Shown here in pieces: positions 1 to 11,879 of a DNA stretch of 64,000 nt (its first letter is position 1; every line of letters begins with the position of its first letter). The notes beneath the pieces were generated by a model. That model did no database searches. It was not told the origin of the DNA and worked only from the letters and a program-made list of their open reading frames with translations. A program made the position numbers and the translations under genes. The DNA is from Falsiroseomonas selenitidurans (GTDB taxonomy: Bacteria; Pseudomonadota; Alphaproteobacteria; Acetobacterales; Acetobacteraceae): NCBI RefSeq assembly GCF_012103215.1, contig NZ_JAAVNE010000005.1, positions 1 to 64,000 on the forward strand, in the 5' to 3' direction.

Positions 1-1
1 G

Positions 2-157
2 GCGGCGCTGCCGCCCGCCGCGCTGCCGGCGGTGCTGCCCGTGGTGCTGGCGGCGCGTGACCTGCGGCGCCTGGCGGCGGGCCGCGCCACCCCGGCGCCG
101 CGCCGGCTGGGGGACCGGCTGGCACTGGTCGCGGCAGGACTCCGCGGCCGGATCTGA
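2..157 (+). CDS. C-terminal fragment of a gene that starts before the window
   Basis: An open frame enters at base 2 and stops with TGA at 155-157, giving 51 C-terminal residues rich in Ala, Leu, Pro and Arg. The end (LGDRLALVAAGLRGRI) and the preceding leucine-rich helix with an ARDLRRLAAG stretch look like the tail of squalene/phytoene synthase family proteins, which often end in a short basic helix after a long alpha-helical domain. No catalytic motif lies within the fragment, so this is only a suggestion. It ends 91 bases before the start of the next gene on the same strand, so the two may be co-transcribed. Confidence 0.45.
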   Translation, partial: AALPPAALPAVLPVVLAARDLRRLAAGRATPAPRRLGDRLALVAAGLRGRI

Positions 158-248
158 GCATGCGACGCTGCCGGCAGGACGGGGAAGGGATCCACCAGGT
201 GCCGAGATGCCGAGAACTGCCCGCGACGATCCTTCAGGCGGGCGCCTG

Positions 249-1061
249 ATGCCGGAGGTCATCCTGTTCCAGACGGCGGATGCCGAGCATTACTACCCCA
301 TGCTGATGGCCACGCTGCCAGCCAACCGCCGATTCTGCCTGGCGCAGGGCCTGCGGATGGAGGTGTTCATCGGCATCCGCCGCGGCCGCCATGCCTGGCA
401 GGCCAGCTACAACCGGCTCGGCTTCCTCGCCGATCGCCTGGCCGAGGATTACCGGGGCTGGGTCATCCACCTGGACGCCGATGCCTTCATCGCCGAGCCG
501 GGCTTCGACCTGCCCGCCTACCTGCAGCGCCACGCCGAGACGGCGATGATCCACCCCCCGGGCGCGCGCACCGCCGCCTGGGACATCAATTCCGGCGTCT
601 TCCTGTGGAACTTCGCCCGCCCCGAGGCACGCGAGGCGGCGCGGCGCTGGGTGGCAGCCTTCGCGGCGATCCCCGACGCGGCGCTGGAGGCGGCAACGCA
701 GTGGAACATGGTGCGCAACGACCAGACCATGCTGCACCACATCCTGCGCGACGATGCGGCGCTGCTGGCCGGGCTGCATGTGGAGGATGACCGGCTGCTC
801 GGCTACCAGCATTCCCGCTTCATCAAGCAGTTCGTGAGCAACGAGACGCACACGCTGGACCAGCGCATCGCCCGCATCGCGGCGGCGGTGGCGCTGGTGC
901 CCGGCCAGCCCAGGGCGGCCGCGCCGGCCCCGGAGGTGGCGAGCCTGCAGGCCGCCGGCGCCCTGCTGCGCGCCGCCCCGCCTGAACTGCTGGCCCGGGC
1001 AGTGCCGCGGCACGAGGCGGCGGCGCTGGCCGTCGCGATGGCGGAGGTCCTGCGCGGCTGA
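249..1061 (+). CDS. GT-A-like glycosyltransferase family protein
   Basis: A 270-residue protein starting at ATG 249 (MPEVILFQTAD). The frame stays open upstream, but the upstream part is Arg/Pro-rich and unlike protein sequence. Residues 1-100 have a Rossmann-like beta-alpha pattern, and the motif LDADAF near residue 80 is a plausible DxD that would bind a metal and a nucleotide-sugar. The segments WDINSGVFLWN and WNMVRNDQTMLHHIL resemble the acceptor-side region of GMA12/MNN10 or GT8-like transferases (N-G-VF, then a D-Q motif). No signal peptide or membrane segment is seen, so it is probably cytoplasmic. Acceptor and donor are unknown. Its stop is immediately followed by the reversed stop of uvrA (convergent, zero gap). 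Confidence 0.6.
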   Translation: MPEVILFQTADAEHYYPMLMATLPANRRFCLAQGLRMEVFIGIRRGRHAWQASYNRLGFLADRLAEDYRGWVIHLDADAFIAEPGFDLPAYLQRHAETAMIHPPGARTAAWDINSGVFLWNFARPEAREAARRWVAAFAAIPDAALEAATQWNMVRNDQTMLHHILRDDAALLAGLHVEDDRLLGYQHSRFIKQFVSNETHTLDQRIARIAAAVALVPGQPRAAAPAPEVASLQAAGALLRAAPPELLARAVPRHEAAALAVAMAEVLRG

Positions 1062-3962
<2,901 letters not shown>

Positions 3963-4012
3963 GGATGGTCCACCGATTTCGAGGGGACGCCGCGCCCGGG
4001 GAGGGTGTCGAC

Positions 4013-4027
4013 GTTCACATTGTGTTC
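4013..4027. promoter_or_regulatory. LexA operator (SOS box) between uvrA and ssb
   Basis: The sequence is GTTC, seven bases (ACATTGT), GTTC: the alphaproteobacterial LexA consensus GTTC-N7-GTTC with no mismatch. It lies 51 bases upstream of the uvrA start and 131 bases upstream of the ssb start in the divergent intergenic region, so one operator could repress both genes. Regulation is inferred from the consensus and the position. Confidence 0.88.
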
Positions 4028-4157
4028 TAGCTGTTTTGCCACCATATAGGTGGGGGTGGAAGGGGTTTTACGAGGTGCCGTCGGCGCAGTGCTGCTGCGA
4101 CTGGCCTGCGCGGCGGCCACGGGCTAGCTTCCGCGGTCGAATTCAAGGGATGCGGCC

Positions 4158-4730
4158 ATGGCCGGTGTGAACAAGGTGATCCTGGTGGGCCGGCTCGGCC
4201 GGGACCCGGAGGTGCGGAACTTCCAGAATGGCGGGCGCGTGGTGAATCTGCGCCTGGCCACTTCGGAGCGCTTCAAGGACCGCGAGGGCAACCAGCAGGA
4301 GCGGACGGAGTGGCACTCCGTCGCGATCTTCAACGAGAAGCTGGGCGAGATTGCCGAGAAGTACCTGAAGAAGGGCTCCGAGGTCTATGTCGAGGGCCAG
4401 CTTGAGACCCGCAAATGGCAGGACCAGGCGGGCCAGGACCGCTATTCCACCGAGATCGTGCTGCGCCAGTTCCGCGGTGAGATCGCGCTGCTCGGTGGCC
4501 GCGCGGGCGGCGGCGCGTCCGATCCCGGCGATGGCGAATCGGGTGGCTATGGCGGCGGCGGCGGGGGCGGCAGCTATGGCGGGGGTGGCGGCGGTGGCCG
4601 TTCCTCGGCCCCGGCGCGCTCGGGTGGCGGCGGCTGGGACAACAGCGGCGGCGCGCGTGCCGGCGGCGGCGGGCGCAGCGCGCCGCCGAAAGGCGGTGCC
4701 AGCGACCTGGACGACGATATTCCGTTCTGA
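4158..4730 (+). CDS. ssb: Single-stranded DNA-binding protein
   Basis: A 190-residue protein that coats ssDNA during replication, recombination and repair. Residues 1-110 form the OB fold, with the typical opening [18 protein letters not shown] and the strand [25 protein letters not shown] split by the usual conserved residues. Residues about 115-175 are a low-complexity Gly/Ser/Arg linker, longer and richer in glycine than in E. coli. The protein ends in the acidic tip DLDDDIPF, which recruits partner proteins. It is divergent from uvrA around a shared SOS box, an arrangement common in Alphaproteobacteria. Confidence 0.98.
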   Translation: MAGVNKVILVGRLGRDPEVRNFQNGGRVVNLRLATSERFKDREGNQQERTEWHSVAIFNEKLGEIAEKYLKKGSEVYVEGQLETRKWQDQAGQDRYSTEIVLRQFRGEIALLGGRAGGGASDPGDGESGGYGGGGGGGSYGGGGGGGRSSAPARSGGGGWDNSGGARAGGGGRSAPPKGGASDLDDDIPF

Positions 4731-4850
4731 GGCCCAGGCCGCGGCGTCTCGCGCGACCTGTCCGGTGCCGGAAATTTAGCCGGTCTTATCGCGTCTCGAA
4801 AGCCGCTCTCGCGCTTGATGCAAGTCGGGGGTGTCCTTATTTAGCCAAGG

Positions 4851-5729
4851 GTGAGCCAGACCCGAATCCCCCCGCGCGAGACGCCGATCGAGATCATCCG
4901 CAGGCGCGTGCGCCTCGCCTATGACGCGGTCGCCGCCAAGGCCTGGACCCGCCTGCCGCGGGTGACGGAGGATGGTCTCAACGCCATTTCCTTCCTTTTC
5001 CCGGCCGGGGAGACCTTCTTCGTCCGCTCCGTGGCGCATTACCGGGACCGCATCACCGATCCGGCGCTGAAGGACGCTGCTTCCCGCTTCATCTTCCAGG
5101 AGGCGATGCACTCCAAGGAGCATGAGCGCTCCAACGCCGCGCTGCGCGAAGCGAATGTGCTGGGCGCGGAGCTTGAGGTGGTGGCGAAGGTGCTGCTGGG
5201 CGCCGCGCGGTGGTTCCTGCCGCCGGCCACACGGCTGGCCGTCACCTGCGCACTGGAACATTTCACCGCGATGCTGGCGGAACGCCTGCTGTCCCGCCGC
5301 TGGCTGGCCCGGGAAGGCACGGACCCTGCCTTCGCCGGCCTCTGGCTCTGGCATGCGGCGGAGGAGATCGAGCACAAGGCCGTGTGCTTCGACGTCTATG
5401 AGCACGTCTTCGGCCGTGGCGTGCTGGCCTGGCTGCACCGCATCGCGGCCATGGCATTGGTCAGCTTCTGCGGTGCGATGGGCCTGCTGACTGCCTTCAC
5501 CGTGGTGCGGGTGAAGCTGGCTCTGCGAGGGCGCCGCGGGCGGGCGCGAAAGGCGCCGGACGGCAAGGCGGGGCCGAGCCTGGGCAATCTGTTCGCCACG
5601 GTCTCTGCACAGAGCTACTTCGCCTATTTCCGTCGCGACTTTCATCCCTGGGACCAGGATGACCGGCCGCTTCTGGAGGAATGGAAGCGCGAGAATCCCG
5701 GCTTCGGCCTTCACGAGCCTGCGGCCTAG
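4851..5729 (+). CDS. Metal-dependent hydrolase family protein (PF10118-like)
   Basis: A 292-residue protein read from GTG 4851 (no ATG fits). It matches by eye the predicted metal-dependent hydrolases with a ferritin-like helical bundle: FIFQEAMHSKEHERSN around residues 84-99, ALEHFTAMLAERLL in the middle and LWHAAEEIEHKAVCFDVYEHV around residues 171-191. Together these give the repeated E..H / EH pairs expected of a di-metal centre. A hydrophobic stretch near residues 200-220 (MALVSFCGAMGLLTAF) could be membrane-associated. The substrate is unknown. The gene stands alone between ssb and a convergent methyltransferase. Confidence 0.75.
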   Translation: MSQTRIPPRETPIEIIRRRVRLAYDAVAAKAWTRLPRVTEDGLNAISFLFPAGETFFVRSVAHYRDRITDPALKDAASRFIFQEAMHSKEHERSNAALREANVLGAELEVVAKVLLGAARWFLPPATRLAVTCALEHFTAMLAERLLSRRWLAREGTDPAFAGLWLWHAAEEIEHKAVCFDVYEHVFGRGVLAWLHRIAAMALVSFCGAMGLLTAFTVVRVKLALRGRRGRARKAPDGKAGPSLGNLFATVSAQSYFAYFRRDFHPWDQDDRPLLEEWKRENPGFGLHEPAA

Positions 5730-5770
5730 GCAATCCGTTCCGTCACGCGGCCCAGCAGGGGTTGGCCGGG

Positions 5771-6610
5771 TCAGCCCCGGTCGAAGCGCAGCAGGCTGTA
5801 TTTCAGCAGGCCGCTTCGGCCATAGAAATCCAGCAGCCCGATCAGCGGCGCGCTGAAGCCGCGCACCAGCCGGCTGCCGCCCGACTGCTGCGCCAAATGC
5901 TTCAGAAAGGCATAGGTGGGCAGGGTGTGGCGGGTGATGTCGCGCAGCGTCGTCACCCTCAGCCCGGCCCGCGCCGCCAGCGCGCGGTAGCCGGCGGCGG
6001 TGCAGGAGGTGTCGCATTCCCCCAGCACGTTGATCCGCCGCAGCGCCCGCAGCTTCGGCAGCCGCCCGAAGGGCGCGAAGAAGGGGGAGGGCACGAAATC
6101 CGAGATCACCAGCGCACCGCCCGGCCGCAGCACCCGCCGCACCTCCGCCAGGAAGGCGGCGCGCGAGGGGAAGTGGAAGATGCACTCCACCGCCAGCACC
6201 CGGTCGAAGCTGGCATCGGCGAAGGGCAGGGTGCAGGCATCCGCCGCGACGAAGCGCAGGGTGCTGCCCGGCCGCGGCCGCGCCACGCGGGCGGCGCGCT
6301 GCAGCTGGCGGGGGTCGATGTTCAGCCCCGTCATGTCCAGCCGCTCCACCCGTTCATCCAGGCAGGCCAGGGTGCCGCCGAAGCCGCAGCCGGCATCCAG
6401 CACCCGCATGCCAGGGGCGATCCCGGCCAGGTCCAGCAGTTCCAGGCTCAGACGCTCCGCCGCGCGGCCGTAATCCTCGGCCTGGTCGGGGCGGGCGGCG
6501 GCGGGGTCGGGCCAGTAGCCCCAGTGGATGTGGCGGCCGAAGCTGCGTTCCAGCTGCGGGTTGCCACGCGCCAGCTGGGCCAGGAGTTGGTCGATATAGG
6601 GCAGGGTCAT
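5771..6610 (-). CDS. SAM-dependent methyltransferase, small-molecule/lipid type
   Basis: A 279-residue class I methyltransferase. The start is ATG 6610 (MTLPYIDQLLAQ); the longer frame to 6769 is non-conserved Arg/Ala-rich sequence. SAM motif I is VLDAGCGFGGTLA (about residue 82). Post-I acidic residue and motif II appear as MTGLNIDPRQL and VAADACTLPFADASFDRVLAVECIFHF, and motif III as RVLRPGGALVISDFV. The leading HIHWGYWPDP is typical of the tocopherol/sarcosine/cyclopropane-type methyltransferase group, so a lipid, quinone or sterol-like acceptor is plausible. No pathway partner is adjacent. Confidence 0.8.
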   Translation of the reverse strand: MTLPYIDQLLAQLARGNPQLERSFGRHIHWGYWPDPAAARPDQAEDYGRAAERLSLELLDLAGIAPGMRVLDAGCGFGGTLACLDERVERLDMTGLNIDPRQLQRAARVARPRPGSTLRFVAADACTLPFADASFDRVLAVECIFHFPSRAAFLAEVRRVLRPGGALVISDFVPSPFFAPFGRLPKLRALRRINVLGECDTSCTAAGYRALAARAGLRVTTLRDITRHTLPTYAFLKHLAQQSGGSRLVRGFSAPLIGLLDFYGRSGLLKYSLLRFDRG

Positions 6611-6848
6611 TGGCGCGCCCCACCCTGCATGCCATCCTGCCGCATCCGAAGCCGCCCCCCTCCGCGCCGCGGAACGGGGCGCCGTGCCGGGCATGATAGG
6701 CCAGCCCAGGCCGGAAGCGAAACGCCAGCCCCCCGACACGCGGAAATGGCCGCCGATCGGGCCGGGCACCCTTCCGCCGGGGCGCCAAATTGCCTAATCC
6801 ACAAGCCGCAGGGCCTGTCCATGCCCGGGTGCCCATGAGGAATCCGCG

Positions 6849-9650
6849 TTGAGCGCAACGTCACCGCCACCTGGCGATCCGCCCACCCCCAGCGACATCG
6901 CGCCGATCGGGCTCGAGGAGGAGATGCGCCGCTCCTACCTCGACTATGCGATGTCCGTCATCGTCTCCCGCGCCCTGCCGGATGCGCGGGACGGGCTGAA
7001 GCCCGTGCATCGCCGCATCCTGTTCAGCATGAACGAGAACGGCTTCGCCCCCGACAAGCCGCACCGCAAATCGGCCCGCGTGGTCGGCGACGTGATGGGT
7101 AAGTACCACCCGCATGGCGACAGCAGCATCTACGACGCGCTGGTGCGCATGGCGCAGCCCTTCGCGATGCGGGTGCCGCTGATCGACGGGCAGGGCAATT
7201 TCGGCTCCATGGATGGCGATCCGGCGGCGGCCATGCGCTACACGGAAGCCCGCCTGGCCCGTGCCGCGACCGCCCTGCTGGAGGGGATCGACGAGGACAC
7301 CGTCGATTTCCAGTCCAACTACGACGAATCGGCCAGTGAGCCGAAGGTGCTGCCCGCCGCCTTCCCGAACCTGCTGGTGAACGGCGCCGGCGGCATCGCC
7401 GTCGGCATGGCCACCAACATCCCGCCGCACAATCCGGGGGAGGTGATCGACGCCACGCTGGCGATGATCGCCGACCCTGCCATCAGCCTGGAAGCGCTGA
7501 TGAAGATCATGCCCGGGCCGGACTTCCCGACCGGCGGGCTGATCCTCGGCCGGTCCGGCATCCGCAGCGCCTTCGAGACGGGGCGGGGTTCGATCCCGCT
7601 GCGTGCCCGCGCCACCATCGAGGACATGCGCGGCGGGCGGTCCATGATCGTGGTCACGGAGATCCCGTACCAGGTCAACAAGTCGACGCTGATCGAGAAG
7701 ATCGCGGAGCTGGTGCGCGCCAAGGCGATCGAGGGCATCTCCGACCTGCGCGACGAATCGGACCGCGACGGGCTGCGCATCGTCGTCGAGCTGAAGAAGG
7801 ACGCGACGCCGGAGGTGGTGCTGAACCAGCTCTACCGCTTCACCCAGCTGCAGACCTCCTTCCCAGTCAACTTCGTGGCGCTGGATGAGGGGCGGCCGCG
7901 GCAGATGGCGCTGCGCGACGCGCTGCTGGCCTTCATCAGGTTCCGCGAGGAGGTGATCCTGCGGCGGTCGCGCTTCCGCCTGGCCAAGGCGCGGGAACGC
8001 GGCCACCAGCTGATCGGCCTGGCCATCGCGGTGGCCAATATCGACGAGGTGATCCGCCTGATCCGCGCCGCGCCGGATGCGGCCACCGCGCGCGCGCAGC
8101 TGATGGCGCGGGACTGGCCGGCGGCCGATGTGGCGCCGCTGCTGGCGCTGGTCGATGACGAGCGCAACACGCTGACGCCCGACGGCCTGGTTCGCCTGAC
8201 CGAGGAGCAGGCCCGCGGCATCCTGGCGCTGACCCTGAGCCGCCTGACCGGGCTGGAGCGGGAGAAGATCAACGCCGAGCTGTCCGATGTCGCCGGCACC
8301 ATCAGCAACCTGCTGGACATCCTCTCCTCCCGCCCGCGGCGCCTGGAGTTGATGGCGCAGGAACTGGCGCAGGTCCGCGCGCAGATCGCCGTGCCGCGGA
8401 TGACCGAGATCGTCGACGGCGTGGCCGACCAGGACGATGAAAGCCTGATCGAGCCCGGCACCATGGTGGTGACGCTGACGCGCGACGGCTATGTGAAGCG
8501 CACCGGACTCGACGTGTTCCGCAGCCAGAACCGCGGCGGCCGTGGCCGGTCCGGCGCCGGCACCCGGGAAGACGACATCGTGGTGCGCAGCTTCGTGGCG
8601 CACACCCATCAATGGGTGCTGTTCTTCACCTCCCGCGGCATGGCCTTCCGCGAGAAGATCTGGCAATTGCCCGAAGGCGGCGCCACCGGCCGCGGCCGCA
8701 GCCTGCGCCAGGTGCTGCAGTTGCAGCAGGATGAGCAGGTGACGGCGGTGCTGCCGCTGCCGCAGGACGAGGCGCTGTGGGAGAACCTGCACCTGGTCTT
8801 CGCCACCGCGCAGGGCAATGTCCGCCGCAACAAGCTCTCGGACTTCCGCAACGTTCGCTCCATGGGGTTGATCGCCATGAAGCTGGACGAGGGCGACAGC
8901 CTGATCGGCGTCGCCACCTGCCGGGAGGGCGACGACGTGATGCTGGCCACCCGCAACGGCCGCTGCATCCGCTTCCAGGCGGAGGCGGAGACGCTCCGGG
9001 TCTTCGCCGGGCGCGATTCGACGGGCGTGCGCGGCATCCGCCTGCTGGGCGAGGATGCGGTGATCTCGCTCGCCGTGCTGACGCATGGGGAGGCGGAGCC
9101 GGAGGAACGCACCGCCTATCTGCGCCACAGCGCCCAGAAGCGTCGCGCGGCCGGGGAAGATGTCTCGGCCGATGCCGAGGAGGGCGAGGAGGCCGAGGCC
9201 GCTGCCGGGGAGGTTTCCGCCGAGCGGCTGGAGGCGATGGAGCGGCTGGAGCAGATCCTGCTCGTGGTCACCGATCGCGGCTTCGGCAAGCGCAGCAGTG
9301 CCTATGAATACCGCGTCACCGGGCGCGGCGGGCAGGGCATCACCAACATCAACCTCACCCCCCGCACGGGGCGGGAGGTGGTGGCCACCTTCGCCGTGCG
9401 CGCCGGCGACGGCGTGATGCTGGTGACCGACAATGGCCGGCTGATCCGCCTGCCGGCAGACCAGATCCGCATCACCGGCCGCGGCGCCATGGGGGTGACC
9501 CTGCTGCGGCTGAACGAGGGGGAGCGTGTCACCTCCTGCTTCCCGGTGGTGGAGGATGTGGAGGCGCAGGTGGACGGCCCGGCAGAGGAAGCGGGCCGCC
9601 CGCCGGAAGCGGGACCCGGGCGTGGGGCAGGGGACGATGCGGATGGCTGA
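6849..9650 (+). CDS. gyrA: DNA gyrase subunit A
   Basis: A 933-residue catalytic subunit of DNA gyrase. It starts at TTG 6849, with a TGAGG ribosome site about 8 bases upstream. The catalytic tyrosine is Tyr131 in MRYTEARL. The quinolone-pocket motif [10 protein letters not shown] keeps Ser92 and Asp96, the equivalents of E. coli Ser83 and Asp87, so no classical target resistance is predicted. The C-terminal beta-pinwheel carries the GyrA box as QNRGGRG (consensus QRRGG(K/R)G). An acidic insert around residues 765-800 is typical of alphaproteobacterial GyrA and argues against ParC. It overlaps coaD by 8 bases. Confidence 0.97.
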   Translation: MSATSPPPGDPPTPSDIAPIGLEEEMRRSYLDYAMSVIVSRALPDARDGLKPVHRRILFSMNENGFAPDKPHRKSARVVGDVMGKYHPHGDSSIYDALVRMAQPFAMRVPLIDGQGNFGSMDGDPAAAMRYTEARLARAATALLEGIDEDTVDFQSNYDESASEPKVLPAAFPNLLVNGAGGIAVGMATNIPPHNPGEVIDATLAMIADPAISLEALMKIMPGPDFPTGGLILGRSGIRSAFETGRGSIPLRARATIEDMRGGRSMIVVTEIPYQVNKSTLIEKIAELVRAKAIEGISDLRDESDRDGLRIVVELKKDATPEVVLNQLYRFTQLQTSFPVNFVALDEGRPRQMALRDALLAFIRFREEVILRRSRFRLAKARERGHQLIGLAIAVANIDEVIRLIRAAPDAATARAQLMARDWPAADVAPLLALVDDERNTLTPDGLVRLTEEQARGILALTLSRLTGLEREKINAELSDVAGTISNLLDILSSRPRRLELMAQELAQVRAQIAVPRMTEIVDGVADQDDESLIEPGTMVVTLTRDGYVKRTGLDVFRSQNRGGRGRSGAGTREDDIVVRSFVAHTHQWVLFFTSRGMAFREKIWQLPEGGATGRGRSLRQVLQLQQDEQVTAVLPLPQDEALWENLHLVFATAQGNVRRNKLSDFRNVRSMGLIAMKLDEGDSLIGVATCREGDDVMLATRNGRCIRFQAEAETLRVFAGRDSTGVRGIRLLGEDAVISLAVLTHGEAEPEERTAYLRHSAQKRRAAGEDVSADAEEGEEAEAAAGEVSAERLEAMERLEQILLVVTDRGFGKRSSAYEYRVTGRGGQGITNINLTPRTGREVVATFAVRAGDGVMLVTDNGRLIRLPADQIRITGRGAMGVTLLRLNEGERVTSCFPVVEDVEAQVDGPAEEAGRPPEAGPGRGAGDDADG

Positions 9651-10164
9651 ACTACGGACCGGCATCTATCCGGGCACCTTCGACCCGGTGACCAACGGCC
9701 ATCTGGACGTCATTGCCCGCGCCGCGCGGCTGGTGGACCGGCTGGTGGTGGGGGTCGCCATCAATGCCGGCAAGGGGCCGCTTTTCCCGCTGGACGAGCG
9801 GGTGGAGCTGGTGCGGGCGGAAACCGACCCGATCGCCGCCGCGGCGGGGTCCGAGATCGTGGTGGTGCCCTTCACCGGCCTGCTGATCGACTTCGCCCGG
9901 CAATCCGGCGCGCGGATGATCATCCGCGGGCTGCGGGCGGTGTCCGATTTCGACTACGAATTCCAGATGGCAGGGATGAACCACCGCCTGGCGCCGGACG
10001 TTGAGACCGTCTTCCTGATGGCCAGCGAAACGAACCAGTTCATCTCCTCCCGTTTCGTGAAGGAAGTGGCGACGCTGGGGGGGGACGTGTCCTCCTTCGT
10101 GCCGAAGCTCACCCTCGACCGCACGCTGGCGCGCGTGCGCAACCGCAAGGACGCCGCCGAATGA
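9643..10164 (+). CDS. coaD: Phosphopantetheine adenylyltransferase
   Basis: A 173-residue enzyme that adenylates 4'-phosphopantetheine to dephospho-CoA, the penultimate step of CoA synthesis. The nucleotidyltransferase signature [10 protein letters not shown] occupies residues 11-20 (T-x-G-H form). The C-terminal [21 protein letters not shown] matches the family's ISS..R motif. The start ATG 9643 lies inside the last codons of gyrA. An in-frame ATG at 9637 would add two residues and is an alternative. Its stop overlaps the next start by four bases, so translation is probably coupled from gyrA through coaD to the cyclophilin. Confidence 0.95.
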   Translation: MAELRTGIYPGTFDPVTNGHLDVIARAARLVDRLVVGVAINAGKGPLFPLDERVELVRAETDPIAAAAGSEIVVVPFTGLLIDFARQSGARMIIRGLRAVSDFDYEFQMAGMNHRLAPDVETVFLMASETNQFISSRFVKEVATLGGDVSSFVPKLTLDRTLARVRNRKDAAE

Positions 10165-10736
10165 CCGAACCGCGCTTTCTCCGCCGTGCCCTGCTGGGCG
10201 CGGGTCTCGCCGCGCCGATGCTGGCCGCGCCGCAGGCCCGGGCGCAGACCAACCCCGAGAACACCCTTTACCTGGAGCTGAAGGATGGCCGCGTGACCAT
10301 CCTGCTGCTGCCGGACCTGGCGCCGCGCCATGTGGAGCGCATCAAGCTGCTCGCCCGCCGCGGCTTCTACGACAACACCCCCTTCCACCGCGTGATCGAG
10401 GGCTTCATGGCGCAGGGTGGCGACCCCACCGGCACCGGCACCGGCGGGTCCGACCTGCCGGACCTGCCGGCGGAGTTCACCCCCGCCAGCCGGGCCCGCT
10501 TCCTGCGCGGCACCTGCGGCATGGCGCGGACCAGCAACCCGAACAGCGCCAACAGCCAGTTCTTCATCATGTTCGCGCCGGCGCCGAACCTGGATGGCCA
10601 GTACACCATCTGGGGCCGCGTCATCGGCGGGATGGAGGCGGTGGACAAGATCAAGCGCGGGCGTGGCCCCTCCGGCATGGTGCCCATGCCCCCCGACCGC
10701 ATCCGGGCGATGCGCGTCGCCGCCGACATCCGCTGA
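10161..10736 (+). CDS. Exported peptidyl-prolyl cis-trans isomerase (cyclophilin)
   Basis: A 191-residue cyclophilin with an N-terminal signal RRALLGAGLAAPMLAAPQARAQ. The paired arginines and Ala-x-Ala end suggest Tat or Sec export to the periplasm. The isomerase core has FYDNTPFHRVIEGFMAQGG, the GTGTGG loop, and NSQFFIMFAPAPNLDG with IWGRV, covering the expected active-site Arg, Phe and Gln. It starts on an ATGA overlap with coaD. The following gene is a close paralogue without a signal, so the pair supplies one periplasmic and one cytoplasmic foldase. Confidence 0.93.
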   Translation: MTEPRFLRRALLGAGLAAPMLAAPQARAQTNPENTLYLELKDGRVTILLLPDLAPRHVERIKLLARRGFYDNTPFHRVIEGFMAQGGDPTGTGTGGSDLPDLPAEFTPASRARFLRGTCGMARTSNPNSANSQFFIMFAPAPNLDGQYTIWGRVIGGMEAVDKIKRGRGPSGMVPMPPDRIRAMRVAADIR

Positions 10737-10782
10737 ACGCGCATCCGCCCTGCCTCCCCCCCAGCCAGAAGGATTTCACCCG

Positions 10783-11343
10783 ATGAGCGCATCGATCGCG
10801 CCCGAGAACACGTTGCTGCTGGAATTGAACAGCGGCACCGTGACCATCGAATTGCTGCCGGACCTGGCGCCGCTGCATGTCGAGCGCATCCGCACCCTCG
10901 CCAGCGCCGGCTTCTACGACAACACGCCCTTCCACCGCGTCATCGAGGGCTTCATGGCCCAGGGTGGCGACCCGACCGGCACCGGCACGGGCGGTTCCGA
11001 GCACCCGGACCTGCCGGCCGAATTCAGCCCACCGGGCAAGGCGAAGTTCCTGCGCGGCGTCTGCGGCATGGCCCGCACCAACAACCCGAACAGCGCCAAC
11101 AGCCAGTTCTTCATCATGTTCGCCCCGGCGCCGAGCCTGGACGGGCAGTACACGATCTGGGGCCGGGTGGTGGACGGCATGGACCATGTGGACCGCATCA
11201 AGCGCGGCCAGGGCCCGAATGGCCTGGCGCGCGACCCGGACCGCATCAAGTCGCTCCGCGTCGGCAGCGCCGCCGCCGCCGCGCCGGCGGAAGCCGAGGC
11301 TGGCGCCGAAGGGGTTGACAGCACCCCCGCCGCCGACGCCTAA
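10783..11343 (+). CDS. Cytoplasmic peptidyl-prolyl cis-trans isomerase (cyclophilin)
   Basis: A 186-residue cyclophilin starting at ATG 10783 (MSASIAPENTLLLEL), 46 bases after its paralogue. It has no signal peptide. The core motifs are nearly the same as in the preceding gene (FHRVIEGFMAQGG, GTGTGG, NSQFFIMFAPAP, IWGRV), indicating a tandem duplication. The last 25 or so residues are Ala/Glu-rich and look disordered. A perfect hairpin follows at 11352-11376, just before tRNA-Lys. Confidence 0.93.
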   Translation: MSASIAPENTLLLELNSGTVTIELLPDLAPLHVERIRTLASAGFYDNTPFHRVIEGFMAQGGDPTGTGTGGSEHPDLPAEFSPPGKAKFLRGVCGMARTNNPNSANSQFFIMFAPAPSLDGQYTIWGRVVDGMDHVDRIKRGQGPNGLARDPDRIKSLRVGSAAAAAPAEAEAGAEGVDSTPAADA

Positions 11344-11351
11344 CACGCCTC

Positions 11352-11376
11352 CGCGCGCCCGTTTCGCGGGCGCGCG
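11352..11376 (+). terminator. Perfect 10-bp GC hairpin before tRNA-Lys
   Basis: The arm CGCGCGCCCG (11352-11361) and its exact complement (11367-11376) enclose a 5-base loop. No T-tract follows, so it may be a weak or Rho-assisted terminator of the gyrA-coaD-cyclophilin operon, or a processing signal for the tRNA seven bases downstream. Confidence 0.5.
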
Positions 11377-11382
11377 CACCCC

Positions 11383-11458
11383 GAGCCCGTAGCTCAGCCG
11401 GTAGAGCACGTGACTTTTAATCATGGGGTCGTGGGTTCGAGTCCCACCGGGCTCACCA
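11383..11458 (+). tRNA. tRNA-Lys (anticodon UUU)
   Basis: A 76-nt cloverleaf. The acceptor GAGCCCG (11383-11389) pairs with CGGGCTC (11448-11454). The discriminator A is followed by an encoded CCA (11456-11458). The anticodon arm is CGTGA-CTTTTAA-TCATG with TTT in the loop centre, and the T arm contains GGTTCGAGTCC. All stems are intact. Confidence 0.97.
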
Positions 11459-11498
11459 TGGTTTCCGCCAGGCGCGGCCCCAAGCAGCCCTGCAGGCG

Positions 11499-11747
11499 TC
11501 AGGGATCCTGGCTGCCGTCCATCGGCGCGGTCCCGCCGCTGTGCGAAACTTGTCCAGAGGGCGTGACGACCGTCGTGTCGGGAAGGCCCGCGAAGAACGG
11601 AAGGGACGTTCCGAAATTCGGCAGGTTCTCGAGGGGGACGCCGGTTCCGCCGCCCAGGGGGAATGTCTGCGGTTGGAAGGTCACCCCGCCCCACACCTGG
11701 GCAAGCGCCCCATCATCCAGCGGCCGGATACCGTCTTCGCCTGCCAT
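11499..11747 (-). CDS. Candidate double-glycine-leader small peptide precursor
   Basis: An 82-residue predicted protein. ATG 11747 has a GGAG ribosome site eight bases upstream. Residues 1-21 look like a double-glycine secretion leader: LDDGALAQVWGG has Leu at -12, Leu at -7, Val at -4 and Gly-Gly at -2/-1, the positions recognised by C39-peptidase ABC exporters and by several RiPP maturation systems. The remaining 61 residues (starting VTFQPQTFPLGGG) are rich in Gly, Pro, Thr and Phe and contain no cysteine, which argues against lanthipeptides and disulphide bacteriocins. No exporter or modifying enzyme is in the window, so function is open. It lies 132 bases downstream of the TauD-type gene on the same strand. 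It could still be a spurious frame. Confidence 0.5.
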   Translation of the reverse strand: MAGEDGIRPLDDGALAQVWGGVTFQPQTFPLGGGTGVPLENLPNFGTSLPFFAGLPDTTVVTPSGQVSHSGGTAPMDGSQDP

Positions 11748-11879
11748 CGGCCGCGCTCCGCCGCCTCGGGCGATCCGCCCGGATGTTTTCCCTGCCCCTG
11801 GCAGACTCTCAATGGCCACCCGCGCAAGAATGGATGCCAGAGGAGGCGCGCCGGTGTCAAAGGTTCCGGCGCGCAGCCC

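Noticed and set aside
57..248. N-terminal extension of the glycosyltransferase-like gene to base 57
   Set aside because: The extension overlaps the end of the previous gene and is Arg/Trp/Pro-rich without protein character; ATG 249 fits the fold.
6849..9650. parC (topoisomerase IV) instead of gyrA
   Set aside because: Length of 933 residues, a GyrA-box-like QNRGGRG, and the acidic insert of alphaproteobacterial GyrA fit gyrase.
6861..9665. 934-residue open frame antisense to gyrA
   Set aside because: Opposite strand encodes complete GyrA with all motifs; the antisense protein is His/Gln/Arg-rich and has no domains.
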